64,000 nucleotides of DNA from Staphylococcus coagulans. GTDB lineage: Bacteria; Bacillota; Bacilli; Staphylococcales; Staphylococcaceae. The stretch covers positions 74,142 through 138,141 of the forward strand of contig NZ_PPQN01000011.1 in NCBI RefSeq assembly GCF_002901995.1, given 5' to 3'. The notes beneath the pieces were generated by a model. The model saw nothing but the letters and a program-made list of their open reading frames with translations. It was not told the origin of the DNA and did no database searches. Position 1 is the first letter of the stretch. Each line of letters begins with the position of its first letter. Positions 18,745-27,281 of the stretch are shown here, piece by piece. The position numbers were made by a program, and so were the translations under genes.

Positions 18745-18966
18745 TTAAAATTGTAGCCATTCTTGATATTCTTCATATAAATCATCAAAGACAGACATAG
18801 GTAAAGTATAATTACCTTCCGTTTCAATATATTCGGACAATACATCGAAACTTTTCTCATATTTAGGAAATGATAAATCTTCAAAAATCATTTCTGCGAG
18901 TGTTCCTTGTGCATCTTTGCGGCCACGTACAGTTAATGCGAATTGATAAAATGATGCATCTTTCAT
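18745..18966 (-). CDS. yozE: YozE family (UPF0346) protein
   Basis: 73-residue soluble helical protein of the YozE/UPF0346 family, a SAM-like fold of unknown function ([13 protein letters not shown] at the N-terminus, [16 protein letters not shown] in the middle, YEEYQEWL at the end). Its ATG overlaps the crr stop as TAATG, so translation is coupled to the upstream gene. A different frame also reads open here, but this one fits the family length and composition. Function unknown. Confidence 0.85.
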   Translation of the reverse strand: MKDASFYQFALTVRGRKDAQGTLAEMIFEDLSFPKYEKSFDVLSEYIETEGNYTLPMSVFDDLYEEYQEWLQF

Positions 18967-19466
18967 TATTTCATTTTCACTTCTATCACTGAAGTTTCAC
19001 CTTTGCTCAGATGTGATGGCTCTTCAAATTGAATTGATTCCGTGCTAGCAGTATTGGTAATGATAATTGGAGAAACAGTAGATTTAGCGTTCTGTTTAAT
19101 AAATTCTAAATCAAACGATACGAGCGCATCACCCATTTTCACTCGATCACCACTTTCAACTGAAACTTCAAATCCTTCACCATTAAGTTGAACAGTATCT
19201 AAGCCAATGTGAACTAACACTTCAAGGCCATTATCAGCTTTTAAACTAATTGCATGTTTAGTAGGGAAAACATTATCTACAACACCATCTATAGGTGAAA
19301 CAACTGTACCCTCAATAGGTTGCACGCCAAACCCTTCTCCCATCATTTTCTGAGCAAAAACTGGATCTGGAATGTCTTCGATTTTTACAAGTTCTCCACT
19401 AATAGGTGCATAAACCGTAATATCTTTGCTTGCTTCGTTATTCTTACCGAAAAGTTTTTTGAACAT
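18966..19466 (-). CDS. crr: PTS glucose-type EIIA component
   Basis: 166-residue cytoplasmic EIIA of the glucose PTS family, passing phosphate from HPr-His to a sugar-specific EIIB. H71 (PTKHAISL) and the phosphorylated H86 (VHIGLDTV) are both present, with the beta-rich fold motifs GTVVSPIDG and GDRVKMGD. The start ATG at 19466 has AGGAG 8 nt upstream and gives the usual Crr length; the frame continues 8 codons further, without support. It overlaps yozE and lies 13 nt after msrB, forming an msrA-msrB-crr-yozE operon. Confidence 0.93.
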   Translation of the reverse strand: MFKKLFGKNNEASKDITVYAPISGELVKIEDIPDPVFAQKMMGEGFGVQPIEGTVVSPIDGVVDNVFPTKHAISLKADNGLEVLVHIGLDTVQLNGEGFEVSVESGDRVKMGDALVSFDLEFIKQNAKSTVSPIIITNTASTESIQFEEPSHLSKGETSVIEVKMK

Positions 19467-19479
19467 CTTGTTAACTCCT

Positions 19480-19908
19480 TTATTTATCAAAAAGTTTTAC
19501 GAGATCACCATAACCGAGTGCTTCAAGTTTTTCATAAGGAATAAACTGAATTGCTGCTGAATTAATGCAATAACGTAATCCACCACGTTCTTTTGGACCG
19601 TCATTAAAGACATGACCAAGATGACTGTTGCTATCTTCAGAACGGACTTCTGTTCGAATCATTCCGAAAGATTTATCGACAAGTTCTATAATATCTTGAT
19701 CATCAATGGCTTTTGAAAAACTAGGCCAACCACAATCTGATTCAAATTTATCATCGGATGTAAACAGTGGTTTCCCTGAAATTTTATCCACATAAATGCC
19801 TTTTTCATAATGATTCCAATATTCATTTCGGAATGGAGGTTCTGTCCCATCTTGTTGTGTTACGAGATATTCTAAGTCAGTTAAATCCTTTTTATCTTTT
19901 TTAATCAT
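19480..19908 (-). CDS. msrB: Peptide methionine (R)-S-oxide reductase
   Basis: 142-residue MsrB, reducing the R epimer of methionine sulfoxide. Catalytic Cys114 in RYCINSAA and Cys59 in CGWPSF are visible, with conserved [10 protein letters not shown]. The zinc-binding CxxC pairs found in some MsrB are absent, as in other staphylococcal MsrB. It overlaps msrA by 4 nt, so both epimers are repaired from one operon. Recycling uses thioredoxin. Confidence 0.95.
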   Translation of the reverse strand: MIKKDKKDLTDLEYLVTQQDGTEPPFRNEYWNHYEKGIYVDKISGKPLFTSDDKFESDCGWPSFSKAIDDQDIIELVDKSFGMIRTEVRSEDSNSHLGHVFNDGPKERGGLRYCINSAAIQFIPYEKLEALGYGDLVKLFDK

Positions 19909-20429
19909 GCTTGATCACCCCAATGTTTTTTGATGAATGCTTTTCTACCAGATCCACGTTGATATTGGTAATAATGAACGGGATGTTTTTTATAATAATC
20001 TTGATGATAGTCTTCTGCTGGATAGAAATTTTTATAAGGTTCTACCGGTGTGACGACAGGTTTATCGAATATTTTTGCCTCATTTAGCGCATCAATTTTC
20101 TTCAGTGCACTTTCTTTCTGTACCTCATCATGATAAAAAATGACAGGTCGATAACTTTCCCCTCTATCAAAAAATTGTCCATTTTTGTCAGTAGGATCAA
20201 ATGTTTTAAAATAAATATCTAATATATCACTAAAAGATATCACTTGTTCATCAAATACAATTTGAACAGCTTCAACATGTCCGGTTGTATTCGTACACAC
20301 TTCTTCATAAGTTGGATATTCAACAGTGCCACCACTATAACCAGAAGTGATGCTCTTAACACCGTCATATGATGTAAATGGTTTTACGAGGCACCAAAAA
20401 CATCCGCCTGCTAATGTTGCTATCGCCAT
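19905..20429 (-). CDS. msrA: Peptide methionine (S)-S-oxide reductase
   Basis: 174-residue MsrA for the S epimer of methionine sulfoxide. The active site GGCFWC puts the catalytic cysteine at residue 10. Family motifs GYSGG and [10 protein letters not shown] are present. The ATG at 20429 is 8 nt after GGAGG; an in-frame GTG at 20438 touches the SD and is rejected. It overlaps msrB by 4 nt. Staphylococci have several msrA copies; this is the one linked to msrB. Confidence 0.94.
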   Translation of the reverse strand: MAIATLAGGCFWCLVKPFTSYDGVKSITSGYSGGTVEYPTYEEVCTNTTGHVEAVQIVFDEQVISFSDILDIYFKTFDPTDKNGQFFDRGESYRPVIFYHDEVQKESALKKIDALNEAKIFDKPVVTPVEPYKNFYPAEDYHQDYYKKHPVHYYQYQRGSGRKAFIKKHWGDQA

Positions 20430-20447
20430 TTCTGACACCTCCGTGTT

Positions 20448-21299
20448 TTATAAGTCTTTAGAATTTTTCAAGACAACTAAACCAATTGCACCCGCACCTG
20501 TATGCGTAGAAACCACGGGCGTCGTATGTCCAAATTCAAATTTTTGTATATTAAATGTTTCGTCTAATTTTTCTTTAAATTTATCCATAAAATCTTGTGC
20601 TTTTGCATGCGATATACCAATGGATTCAATAGCATTATCACCGATAAATGATTTTAAATCTTTCAGTATAAATTTAATACATGCATTTTGTGTACGTGCA
20701 TTATGAATCATTTCTAAATTACCATCTACAAGTTCACCAATTGGCTTGATTTTCATAAAGTTACCAATCAGGCCTTTTGCCTTACTAATGCGTCCACCTT
20801 TAATCAGTTGGTCTAATTGACCGATAATGACATATAACTTGATATTTTCTTGTAATTTTTTTAGTTTATTAAGGATTTCTTCTGTTGAAAAGCCAGCTTC
20901 AACCCATTGTGTTAAACATTTCAATTGATAGCCCAAACCAAACGAAATTGATTTTGAATCAATGACAGTAATTTTAGCATCAACCATTTCACTTGCTTGG
21001 ACAGCCGTTTGATAAGTGCCACTTAAACCTGAAGATAGATGGATACTAATAATTTCAGCGCCAGTTTGAGCAAGTTCCTCATATTTCTCTACAAATTTTC
21101 CGATTGGAGGTTGACTTGTTTTAAGATCATTTTCATCATTACCCAAGTATTGAGAAAAAGATTCATTTGTAATTTCAGTTTGATCCTCGTAAGAATCGCC
21201 ATTAATTGTAACGCTTAATGGAACGACGTGAATATTATGTTGTTTTAAAAATGATAGTTCTAAGTCTGATGTTGAATCAGTAACAATAATTTGTTGCAT
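20448..21299 (-). CDS. DegV family fatty-acid-binding protein
   Basis: 283-residue DegV-family protein. It starts with the family motif IVTDSTSDL and continues with [16 protein letters not shown] near residue 85. DegV proteins bind fatty acids, and FakB members present them to FakA kinase for phosphorylation and phospholipid synthesis. The sequence cannot tell whether this copy is a FakB. It lies between dfrA (19 nt) and msrA (18 nt), so a long operon thyA-dfrA-degV-msrA-msrB-crr-yozE is likely. Confidence 0.87.
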   Translation of the reverse strand: MQQIIVTDSTSDLELSFLKQHNIHVVPLSVTINGDSYEDQTEITNESFSQYLGNDENDLKTSQPPIGKFVEKYEELAQTGAEIISIHLSSGLSGTYQTAVQASEMVDAKITVIDSKSISFGLGYQLKCLTQWVEAGFSTEEILNKLKKLQENIKLYVIIGQLDQLIKGGRISKAKGLIGNFMKIKPIGELVDGNLEMIHNARTQNACIKFILKDLKSFIGDNAIESIGISHAKAQDFMDKFKEKLDETFNIQKFEFGHTTPVVSTHTGAGAIGLVVLKNSKDL

Positions 21300-21318
21300 A
21301 GTATGAAACCTCCAAGAT

Positions 21319-21810
<492 letters not shown>

Positions 21811-21814
21811 TTAT

Positions 21815-22768
21815 TTATACAGCAATCGGTGCTTTTATTGCTGGATGTGATTGATAATTAACAATCTCTAAATCTTCATATTCTATATCAAATATCGAGC
21901 AATCAGAATTAATTTTTAACTGAGGTGGTGCATAGCTTGTTCGTTCAAGCTGTGTTTGAATCGCTTCTATATGATTGCTATAAATGTGCGCATCTCCAAA
22001 AGTATGAACAAATTCACCTACTTCTAATTGACATTCTTTTGCGATAAGATGCGTCAACAGACTATAGCTTGCAATATTAAATGGAACACCTAAAAAGATG
22101 TCAGCACTTCTTTGATAGAGTTGGCAACTCAATCGATTGTTCTCTACATAGAATTGAAATAGTGTATGACATGGCGGAAGAGCCATTGTTTCAATTTCTG
22201 ATGGATTCCAAGCACTCACAATATGACGTCTCGAATTAGGCTGCGTCTTAATTTGTTCAATAACTGTTTTAAGTTGATCATAATGCTGCCCATCGGCACC
22301 AATCCAATCACGCCATTGTTTACCGTAGACATTACCTAAATCTCCGTGTTTTTCCATGAAAGCATCGTCGTTCAATATTTGATGTTTGAAGTTGTTCATC
22401 TCTTGTTGGTATATTTTTGCAAATTCTGAGTCACGTTGGACACGATGACCAAAATTAGTCATATCTGGACCGTGGTAGTCTGAACTTTGGACATACTTTT
22501 CAAATGCCCATTCATTCCATATGTTGTTATTATATTTTAAAAGATATCTTAAATTTGTATCGCCTCGAATAAACCATATTAATTCAGTAGCAATCAACTT
22601 AAACGAAACTTTTTTAGTAGTGAGTAACGGGAACCCTTTCGAAAGATCGAATCGAAGTTGATGACCAAACTTAGAAATGGTGCCTGTGGCTGTTCTATCA
22701 TCACGTTGATTTCCAATTTTTAATACTTCTTCACATAAGCTGTGATACGCTTGATCAAATGGATTCAT
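21815..22768 (-). CDS. thyA: Thymidylate synthase
   Basis: 317-residue ThyA converting dUMP to dTMP with methylene-tetrahydrofolate. The nucleophile Cys lies in [11 protein letters not shown] and the dUMP-binding arginines in [10 protein letters not shown]; the C-terminus KAPIAV is canonical. ATG 22768 has GAGGTG 6 nt upstream and gives the S. aureus-like start; an in-frame GTG at 22777 overlaps the SD. It is probably the first gene of the thyA-dfrA operon. The upstream region offers TATTAT as a -10 with only weak -35 candidates. Confidence 0.96.
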   Translation of the reverse strand: MNPFDQAYHSLCEEVLKIGNQRDDRTATGTISKFGHQLRFDLSKGFPLLTTKKVSFKLIATELIWFIRGDTNLRYLLKYNNNIWNEWAFEKYVQSSDYHGPDMTNFGHRVQRDSEFAKIYQQEMNNFKHQILNDDAFMEKHGDLGNVYGKQWRDWIGADGQHYDQLKTVIEQIKTQPNSRRHIVSAWNPSEIETMALPPCHTLFQFYVENNRLSCQLYQRSADIFLGVPFNIASYSLLTHLIAKECQLEVGEFVHTFGDAHIYSNHIEAIQTQLERTSYAPPQLKINSDCSIFDIEYEDLEIVNYQSHPAIKAPIAV

Positions 22769-23004
22769 GACATTCACCTCTTTCTCTTAGTATATATAAT
22801 AGACGATTTTTAACTATTTGAAAAATAAAAACAACGTTGTTGACAAGAGATGCTTACTGGCCAGTGATTGGTTTCTAGATAAACGTATACTCTTACTTGC
22901 CTGTCTGACGCCTTTGCTTACTTCTAATTAATGAAACCTTACCTTCCATTTGTCGCAATGAGTTATTAGATGATAATATCCTGTCGCTACTATTGAACGT
23001 CAAA
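22769..23004. other. thyA upstream region without a gene
   Basis: About 240 bp between thyA and the brxA terminator. On the minus strand a TATTAT box lies about 35 bp before thyA. A perfect 12-bp palindrome, AACAACGTTGTT, occupies 22830-22841. No small reading frame with an SD was seen on either strand. Confidence 0.5.
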
Positions 23005-23044
23005 AAGGATTGAAACAGCATTTGTTTGGCATGTTTCAATCCTT
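23005..23044 (-). terminator. Terminator after brxA
   Basis: AAGGATTGAAAC (23005-23016) and GTTTCAATCCTT (23033-23044) form a 12-bp perfect stem, followed by TTTTT on the minus strand, just past the brxA stop. Confidence 0.88.
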
Positions 23045-23053
23045 GTTAAAAAG

Positions 23054-23494
23054 TTATGCTTGGCAATGTGTATCGAAAGCGTCTTTAATATCCATGGCGA
23101 TATCATTAATATCTCGACCTTCGATATGTTCACGTGGCATAAAGTGCACAAGTTGTGTTCCTCTAAATAGTGCAAATGATGGACTTGATGGTACTTGTTG
23201 AATATATTCTCTCATTTTAGCTGTTGCTTCTTTGTCTTGACCGGCAAATACTGTTACTTTATGATTAGGTTTGTTTTCATTTTGTTCAGCGACAGCCACT
23301 GCTGCTGGACGCGCAAGTCCTGCTGCGCAACCACAAGTTGAGTTGATGACAACAAATGTCGTTGAATCGTCTTCCACATTTGCCATATATTCACTAACAT
23401 CCGCTTCACTCTCTAAACTTTCAAATCCATTTTCTGTTAACTCGCCTCTCATTTGTGCAGCAAGTTCTTTCATATAAGCGTCATATGCATTCAT
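23054..23494 (-). CDS. brxA: Bacilliredoxin BrxA (YphP family)
   Basis: 146-residue bacilliredoxin that removes bacillithiol from oxidised protein cysteines. The active site is a CGC motif (C54-G-C56 in NSTCGCAAG), typical of the YphP/YqiW family, within a thioredoxin-like fold. From position next to thyA it corresponds to BrxA rather than BrxB of S. aureus; that choice is by synteny. bshA, the first bacillithiol synthesis gene, is also in this window. A terminator follows and the cvfC gene lies 28 bp upstream. Confidence 0.93.
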   Translation of the reverse strand: MNAYDAYMKELAAQMRGELTENGFESLESEADVSEYMANVEDDSTTFVVINSTCGCAAGLARPAAVAVAEQNENKPNHKVTVFAGQDKEATAKMREYIQQVPSSPSFALFRGTQLVHFMPREHIEGRDINDIAMDIKDAFDTHCQA

Positions 23495-23522
23495 TATAAA
23501 TACACTCCCTCTATTTAATCAT

Positions 23523-24638
23523 TTATTGATTTCGATTTGCAATTTGCTTCCAAACAGATCCAAGCGCGTCTTCTCCATTTTCAATACGCGTAATCGCCAT
23601 TTCAATTTGGAGCTTTACTTCATACGCCGAATCGTCTTGATGCGCTTTTAAACTATCCAATTGTGCAGGACCGCCCTCATCAAAAAGAAACATTGCAGCA
23701 CGCCATCTCACTATTTTTTGTGGATCGTCGAGCGCTCGTTCCATTTCTGGTAAAGCTTCCTTAAAGCCTAAGTCGCTAATACTGTCTCCTGCTGTTCTTC
23801 TAACTGCTGGGCTTTGATCTCTTAAACCTTTATATAAGTATGGAAGTGTGGCTTTGTCTTCAATCATACTCAGTAAGACAACAGCTTCTCTTCTTAATGG
23901 TACTTTACTTTCAGTTAATGCCACATCGAGTAAAGGATAGTCGTCTGCGGTTGGCGTTGGAAAAGATTTAAGCATCCGTAGACGTGTTTTCCAATCCACT
24001 GTTTGCTGATATGTCTCTAAAGAAACATGAGTATAATGCTTTTTAGGAACGGTGATATTAGTATTTTTAGCTTCTTCAACCAATTGGTCTAAAACATGTT
24101 GAGGATAAACTGCGTGCATTTCTTCAATGACTTCTGCCATAACGTCTTCGATATCACCATATCTTACACCTAGTGATGCCCATTTGCGTAAAAATACGAC
24201 GTTATCTTCAGGTAATTGTGTAGAAAGCATCGCATTGACAAAGCGATCCTCTAATTGCGCTCTATACTCTTTTTCCCCTGTAGTTAATTTAACCTGATAT
24301 GGGATTCCTTTAAACTTTAGTACTTCTACTTTAATTTCCCCAAAATGTGAGTCCGGTTGAATTTCAGAAAGAGAATCTTGCTGATCATGATTGAGCGTCG
24401 CAGTGACTTTAGGCAAAACATCTTCCCAATTTGCTTTAGGTGTTTTATCAACCGCTATAAAATCTAACACATAAAAAACAGATTTAACTTCTTCTATTTT
24501 CAAAATAGCATTGATAAAGGGAGGTTGTCCTTCTTTAACTTTCGTATAAGTCGTAGAATGACGACCTTCCCTTGTTTCAGATAAAACAATTTTCATGGTA
24601 TTGGGACTAGGCGTAGGTTCTACCTTAACAATTTCCAT
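23523..24638 (-). CDS. cvfC: Conserved virulence factor C, HEAT-repeat protein
   Basis: 371-residue protein very like CvfC of S. aureus, named from a virulence screen; the molecular role is unknown. The N-terminus ([11 protein letters not shown], residues 6-16) is a NifU/Scaffold N-like module; the C-terminal half has HEAT-like repeats ([32 protein letters not shown]) suited to protein binding. The frame is open 27 codons further up, but ATG 24638 follows GAGGAGG by 7 nt and matches the recalled start. It lies 28 bp after a zinc-finger gene, forming the cvfC operon. Confidence 0.92.
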   Translation of the reverse strand: MEIVKVEPTPSPNTMKIVLSETREGRHSTTYTKVKEGQPPFINAILKIEEVKSVFYVLDFIAVDKTPKANWEDVLPKVTATLNHDQQDSLSEIQPDSHFGEIKVEVLKFKGIPYQVKLTTGEKEYRAQLEDRFVNAMLSTQLPEDNVVFLRKWASLGVRYGDIEDVMAEVIEEMHAVYPQHVLDQLVEEAKNTNITVPKKHYTHVSLETYQQTVDWKTRLRMLKSFPTPTADDYPLLDVALTESKVPLRREAVVLLSMIEDKATLPYLYKGLRDQSPAVRRTAGDSISDLGFKEALPEMERALDDPQKIVRWRAAMFLFDEGGPAQLDSLKAHQDDSAYEVKLQIEMAITRIENGEDALGSVWKQIANRNQ

Positions 24639-24666
24639 AAAAAACCTCCTCATCAAATCATGACAT

Positions 24667-24852
24667 TTATTGCAACTCGTTTCCAAGTTGTCGAATTTGC
24701 TTTCCAATTGAACATTCATTGATGCAGAAGTGATGTGCTTGTGTCTTCCCTTTTACTTTTCGAATGTATGATTTAACAAGACATTGCTCACAATATTGCT
24801 GAGAGAGTTGGTCAATCTCGGCAATAGCATTTCTCTTAGATTCAGTGAGCAC
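24667..24852 (-). CDS. Small zinc-finger protein (DUF2602/YpeQ-like)
   Basis: 61-residue protein with a metal-binding pattern: C-x2-C (CEQCL), then HHFC and a further Cys (NECS). It resembles the zinc-finger proteins of the YpeQ/DUF2602 type found beside cvfC-like genes. The GTG at 24852 is chosen: AAAGAGGTG lies 6 nt before it, while the upstream ATG at 24885 has no SD. The remaining sequence is basic. It is probably cotranscribed with cvfC. Function unknown; DNA, RNA or protein binding would all fit. Confidence 0.78.
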   Translation of the reverse strand: MLTESKRNAIAEIDQLSQQYCEQCLVKSYIRKVKGKTQAHHFCINECSIGKQIRQLGNELQ

Positions 24853-24968
24853 AAAATTCACCTCTTTAAAATATAATGCATACAATATTCACTATATTAA
24901 CATGATTGATAGGTACATTGAAATGTTTAAACTTATCGATTCCCTCAATCCTTTCAGAAAAACCTATC

Positions 24969-24997
24969 TTGAAAATACAACAGGGTTTGCTTATAAT
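24969..24997 (+). promoter_or_regulatory. Promoter of the preQ1 riboswitch transcript
   Basis: TTGAAA (24969-24974), 17-nt spacer, TATAAT (24992-24997); start predicted near 25004. It lies 12 nt before the riboswitch stem, giving a leader of about 59 nt. Confidence 0.75.
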
Positions 24998-25015
24998 AGT
25001 AAAGTTATATCGTTG

Positions 25016-25054
25016 AGCGGTTTCTAAACACCCGCTTTAACAAAATTTAGGAGG
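25016..25054 (+). promoter_or_regulatory. preQ1-I riboswitch
   Basis: Compact H-type pseudoknot. Stem P1: AGCGG (25016-25020) with CCGCT (25032-25036). The loop CTAAA (25024-25028) pairs with TTTAG (25046-25050) after an A-rich linker (TTAACAAAA). The second strand overlaps the SD AGGAGG (25049-25054). The free C at 25031 is placed to recognise preQ1. This fits the type I class; binding should hide the SD of the downstream transporter. Confidence 0.88.
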
Positions 25055-25062
25055 GATTCTCA

Positions 25063-25761
25063 TTGTATAACGAATGGCTAGGTTTAGTCGCGTTTTTAGT
25101 TACATTTATATTAATGGTTTTAATGTTTCGTTTATTTGGTAAGGCCGGATTATATGCGTGGGTCGCGATAGGAACTATTATTGCGAATATCCAAGTATTG
25201 AAAACGGTGGATATATTTATGATTTCAGCCACTTTAGGTAACATTATGTTTGCTTCTATTTATCTTGCAACTGATGTATTGAATGATATTTATGGCCGTA
25301 AAGTTGCTAAAAGAGCAGTTTGGTTAGGTTTTTCATCCACTTTAGTGATGATTATCGTCATGCAAATCTCCCTATCATTTCAACCAAGTGATGCGGATAT
25401 GGCACAAAATGCATTGAAATCTATTTTTGATGTCGTACCTCGTATTGCATTTGCCTCAATCATTGCTTATATCATTGGTCAACATATTGATGTCTTCATA
25501 TTTAATGTCATCAAGAGAATATTTAAATCGGATCGCACATTTTTTATACGTGCTTATGGAAGTACAACGTTAAGTTCGATATTTGATACTGCGTTATTTG
25601 TGCTCATCGCTTTTTATGGCAGTCTACCTAATCCTGTTATATTTGAAATATTTATAACAACGTATTTATTAAAATTGCTTTCTACAATTTTGAATGTGCC
25701 ATTTGGTTATTGGGCAAAATCACTTTATCGTAAAGGTAAAATTAAAGATGATGGCTATTGA
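25063..25761 (+). CDS. Queuosine precursor transporter (VUT/YhhQ family)
   Basis: 232-residue membrane protein of the VUT/YhhQ family with about six or seven helices; members take up preQ0 or preQ1 for queuosine tRNA modification. Family-like features are the segment FASIYLATDVLNDIYGRK near residues 63-80 and charged residues within the membrane region. The start is TTG at 25063, 8 nt after AGGAGG. Control by an upstream preQ1-I riboswitch strongly supports the substrate. No queuosine synthesis genes are in this window, consistent with salvage. Confidence 0.92.
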   Translation: MYNEWLGLVAFLVTFILMVLMFRLFGKAGLYAWVAIGTIIANIQVLKTVDIFMISATLGNIMFASIYLATDVLNDIYGRKVAKRAVWLGFSSTLVMIIVMQISLSFQPSDADMAQNALKSIFDVVPRIAFASIIAYIIGQHIDVFIFNVIKRIFKSDRTFFIRAYGSTTLSSIFDTALFVLIAFYGSLPNPVIFEIFITTYLLKLLSTILNVPFGYWAKSLYRKGKIKDDGY

Positions 25762-25892
25762 TCAGCAATCGTGTTAATTTAAAATTGAAAATGACTTTGA
25801 ATTGGTCATTAATCTTGCGGGTGAAGATTTCTGTAATAATGTAATACGATATCGTATTTAATCTTAAAGAAGTTGAAGTGTGGTGAGCTCTA

Positions 25893-26306
25893 TTGGCGAA
25901 AATACATTTTGATGCAGCAACGAAAGGCAATCCGGGTCTAAGCACATGTGGCGTCGTGATTGTAGATGAACATGAGCGTTATACAGCCACTAAAGTGTTA
26001 GGGATGATGGACAATCATACTGCAGAATGGGAGGCGCTCCTGTTTGCAATGGAACAGGCAAAAGCGTTAAATATCGAGACTGCACTGATCTATACGGATT
26101 CACAACTTATCGAAGATGCTGTGAATCGAGAGTATGTTAAAAATAAGCGCTTTAAAGCTTATCTTGCGAGTTACTTAAATGAATCAAACCATTTTGCGCT
26201 TTGCTTTGTGAAATGGGTTCCAAGAAAGCAAAATAAAGCAGCAAATCAATTAGCACAAGATAAGTTATACCAAACAATTAAGCAACAGTCTGATTCATCC
26301 AAATGA
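25893..26306 (+). CDS. RNase HI family protein
   Basis: 137-residue protein with an RNase H fold. The first three catalytic acids are visible: Asp in IHFDAATKG (D6), Glu in AEWEALL and Asp in YTDSQL. The usual fourth acid is replaced in the region NKAANQLAQ, so activity may be altered. The start is TTG, with GGTGAG about 5 nt upstream. It is not the main rnhB/rnhC. A 20-bp terminator hairpin begins at its stop. The relation to the upstream transporter is unclear; a 131-bp gap separates them. Confidence 0.8.
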   Translation: MAKIHFDAATKGNPGLSTCGVVIVDEHERYTATKVLGMMDNHTAEWEALLFAMEQAKALNIETALIYTDSQLIEDAVNREYVKNKRFKAYLASYLNESNHFALCFVKWVPRKQNKAANQLAQDKLYQTIKQQSDSSK

Positions 26307-26355
26307 AAAAGTACCGAGATTAACTGTTTTTCATAAGTTAATCTCGGTACTTTTT
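26306..26355. terminator. Bidirectional terminator between the RNase HI-like gene and ypcP
   Basis: A 20-bp stem: AAAAAGTACCGAGATTAACT at 26306-26325 pairs with its complement at 26336-26355, 10-nt loop, with T-runs on both strands between convergent genes. Confidence 0.93.
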
Positions 26356-26392
26356 TGTAATATTGACATCCATGCCTCATTCTGAAGATATG

Positions 26393-27277
26393 CTATAAAT
26401 GCTGAATAAATCGTTTCGAGACAAAAAGCTCATGTTGATCACAAATTGAAAGGACGTGGTTAAGTTCGACTTGATGTGCCATAGATTCAAGTAATGAAGT
26501 CCATTCGATAGGAACGTAACACTCTATCGTTGCCAATTGTTTAGACAGTTGAAGTTCAGATAAATGTTCATGGATTTTTTTCTGCTGACCCGGTGTTAAC
26601 TTTGCAAGGTTTTCGATAACATTTTCAACTGAATCATATTGTTGAATCAATTTAATAGCTGTTTTTTCTCCGATTCCTTTGACACCAGGATATCCATCAG
26701 CTGTGTCTCCCATAAAAGCTTTAACATCAATAAGCTGTTGCGGTTTTAAACCATATTCCGCTTCAAAGCGGGCTTGATTATATTTGTGATATTCATTAAA
26801 TCCTTTTTTAATCAGCCAAACATTGACATTTTCATTAATACATTGAAGTAAATCGCGGTCACCTGTCACAATATAAACTTCGTGATACTCTTCAGACTCT
26901 GAAAAAGAACGTGCGAGTGTACCGATAATGTCATCGGCTTCAAAGTTTTCAACGCCTATATTTAAAAAGCCGAGTGATTGTGAAATATGTTTGACATGAT
27001 TAAATTGAGGGATTAATTCTTCTGGTGGTTCTGGGCGGTTTTGTTTGTAATTCTTATACATTTCGTTTCTAAATGTCGCCTTCCCCATATCCCAGCAAAT
27101 TGCGACATGTGTAGGTTGGATATCACGAATCGCGCTATAAACATGTCTGACAAAGCCTTGTGTCCCATTTGTAGGGACACCTGCTGAATTTCGCATAAAA
27201 TTTTTATGGATACTCGTCGCATAAAAGTGGCGAAATAATAAGGCCATGCCGTCTATAAGTAAAAGTTTTTGAGTCAT
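26393..27277 (-). CDS. ypcP: 5'-3' exonuclease (PolA N-terminal domain-like, YpcP)
   Basis: 294-residue stand-alone 5' nuclease resembling the N-terminal domain of DNA polymerase I. It shows the acidic metal sites (LLIDGMALLFRHF at the start, FEADDIIGTLA, YIVTGDRDLLQ, MGDTADGYPGVKGIGEKTA). The last segment is the helix-hairpin-helix/H3TH. Likely removes RNA primers or flaps in replication and repair. It follows dynA by only 4 nt, so is probably in that operon. Length matches the YpcP family. Confidence 0.92.
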   Translation of the reverse strand: MTQKLLLIDGMALLFRHFYATSIHKNFMRNSAGVPTNGTQGFVRHVYSAIRDIQPTHVAICWDMGKATFRNEMYKNYKQNRPEPPEELIPQFNHVKHISQSLGFLNIGVENFEADDIIGTLARSFSESEEYHEVYIVTGDRDLLQCINENVNVWLIKKGFNEYHKYNQARFEAEYGLKPQQLIDVKAFMGDTADGYPGVKGIGEKTAIKLIQQYDSVENVIENLAKLTPGQQKKIHEHLSELQLSKQLATIECYVPIEWTSLLESMAHQVELNHVLSICDQHELFVSKRFIQHL

Positions 27278-27281
27278 CGTT

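Noticed and set aside
18654-18884. Minus-strand open frame of 76 codons overlapping yozE
   Set aside because: It overlaps yozE in another frame and runs through the terminator; composition is random-like and no SD was seen.
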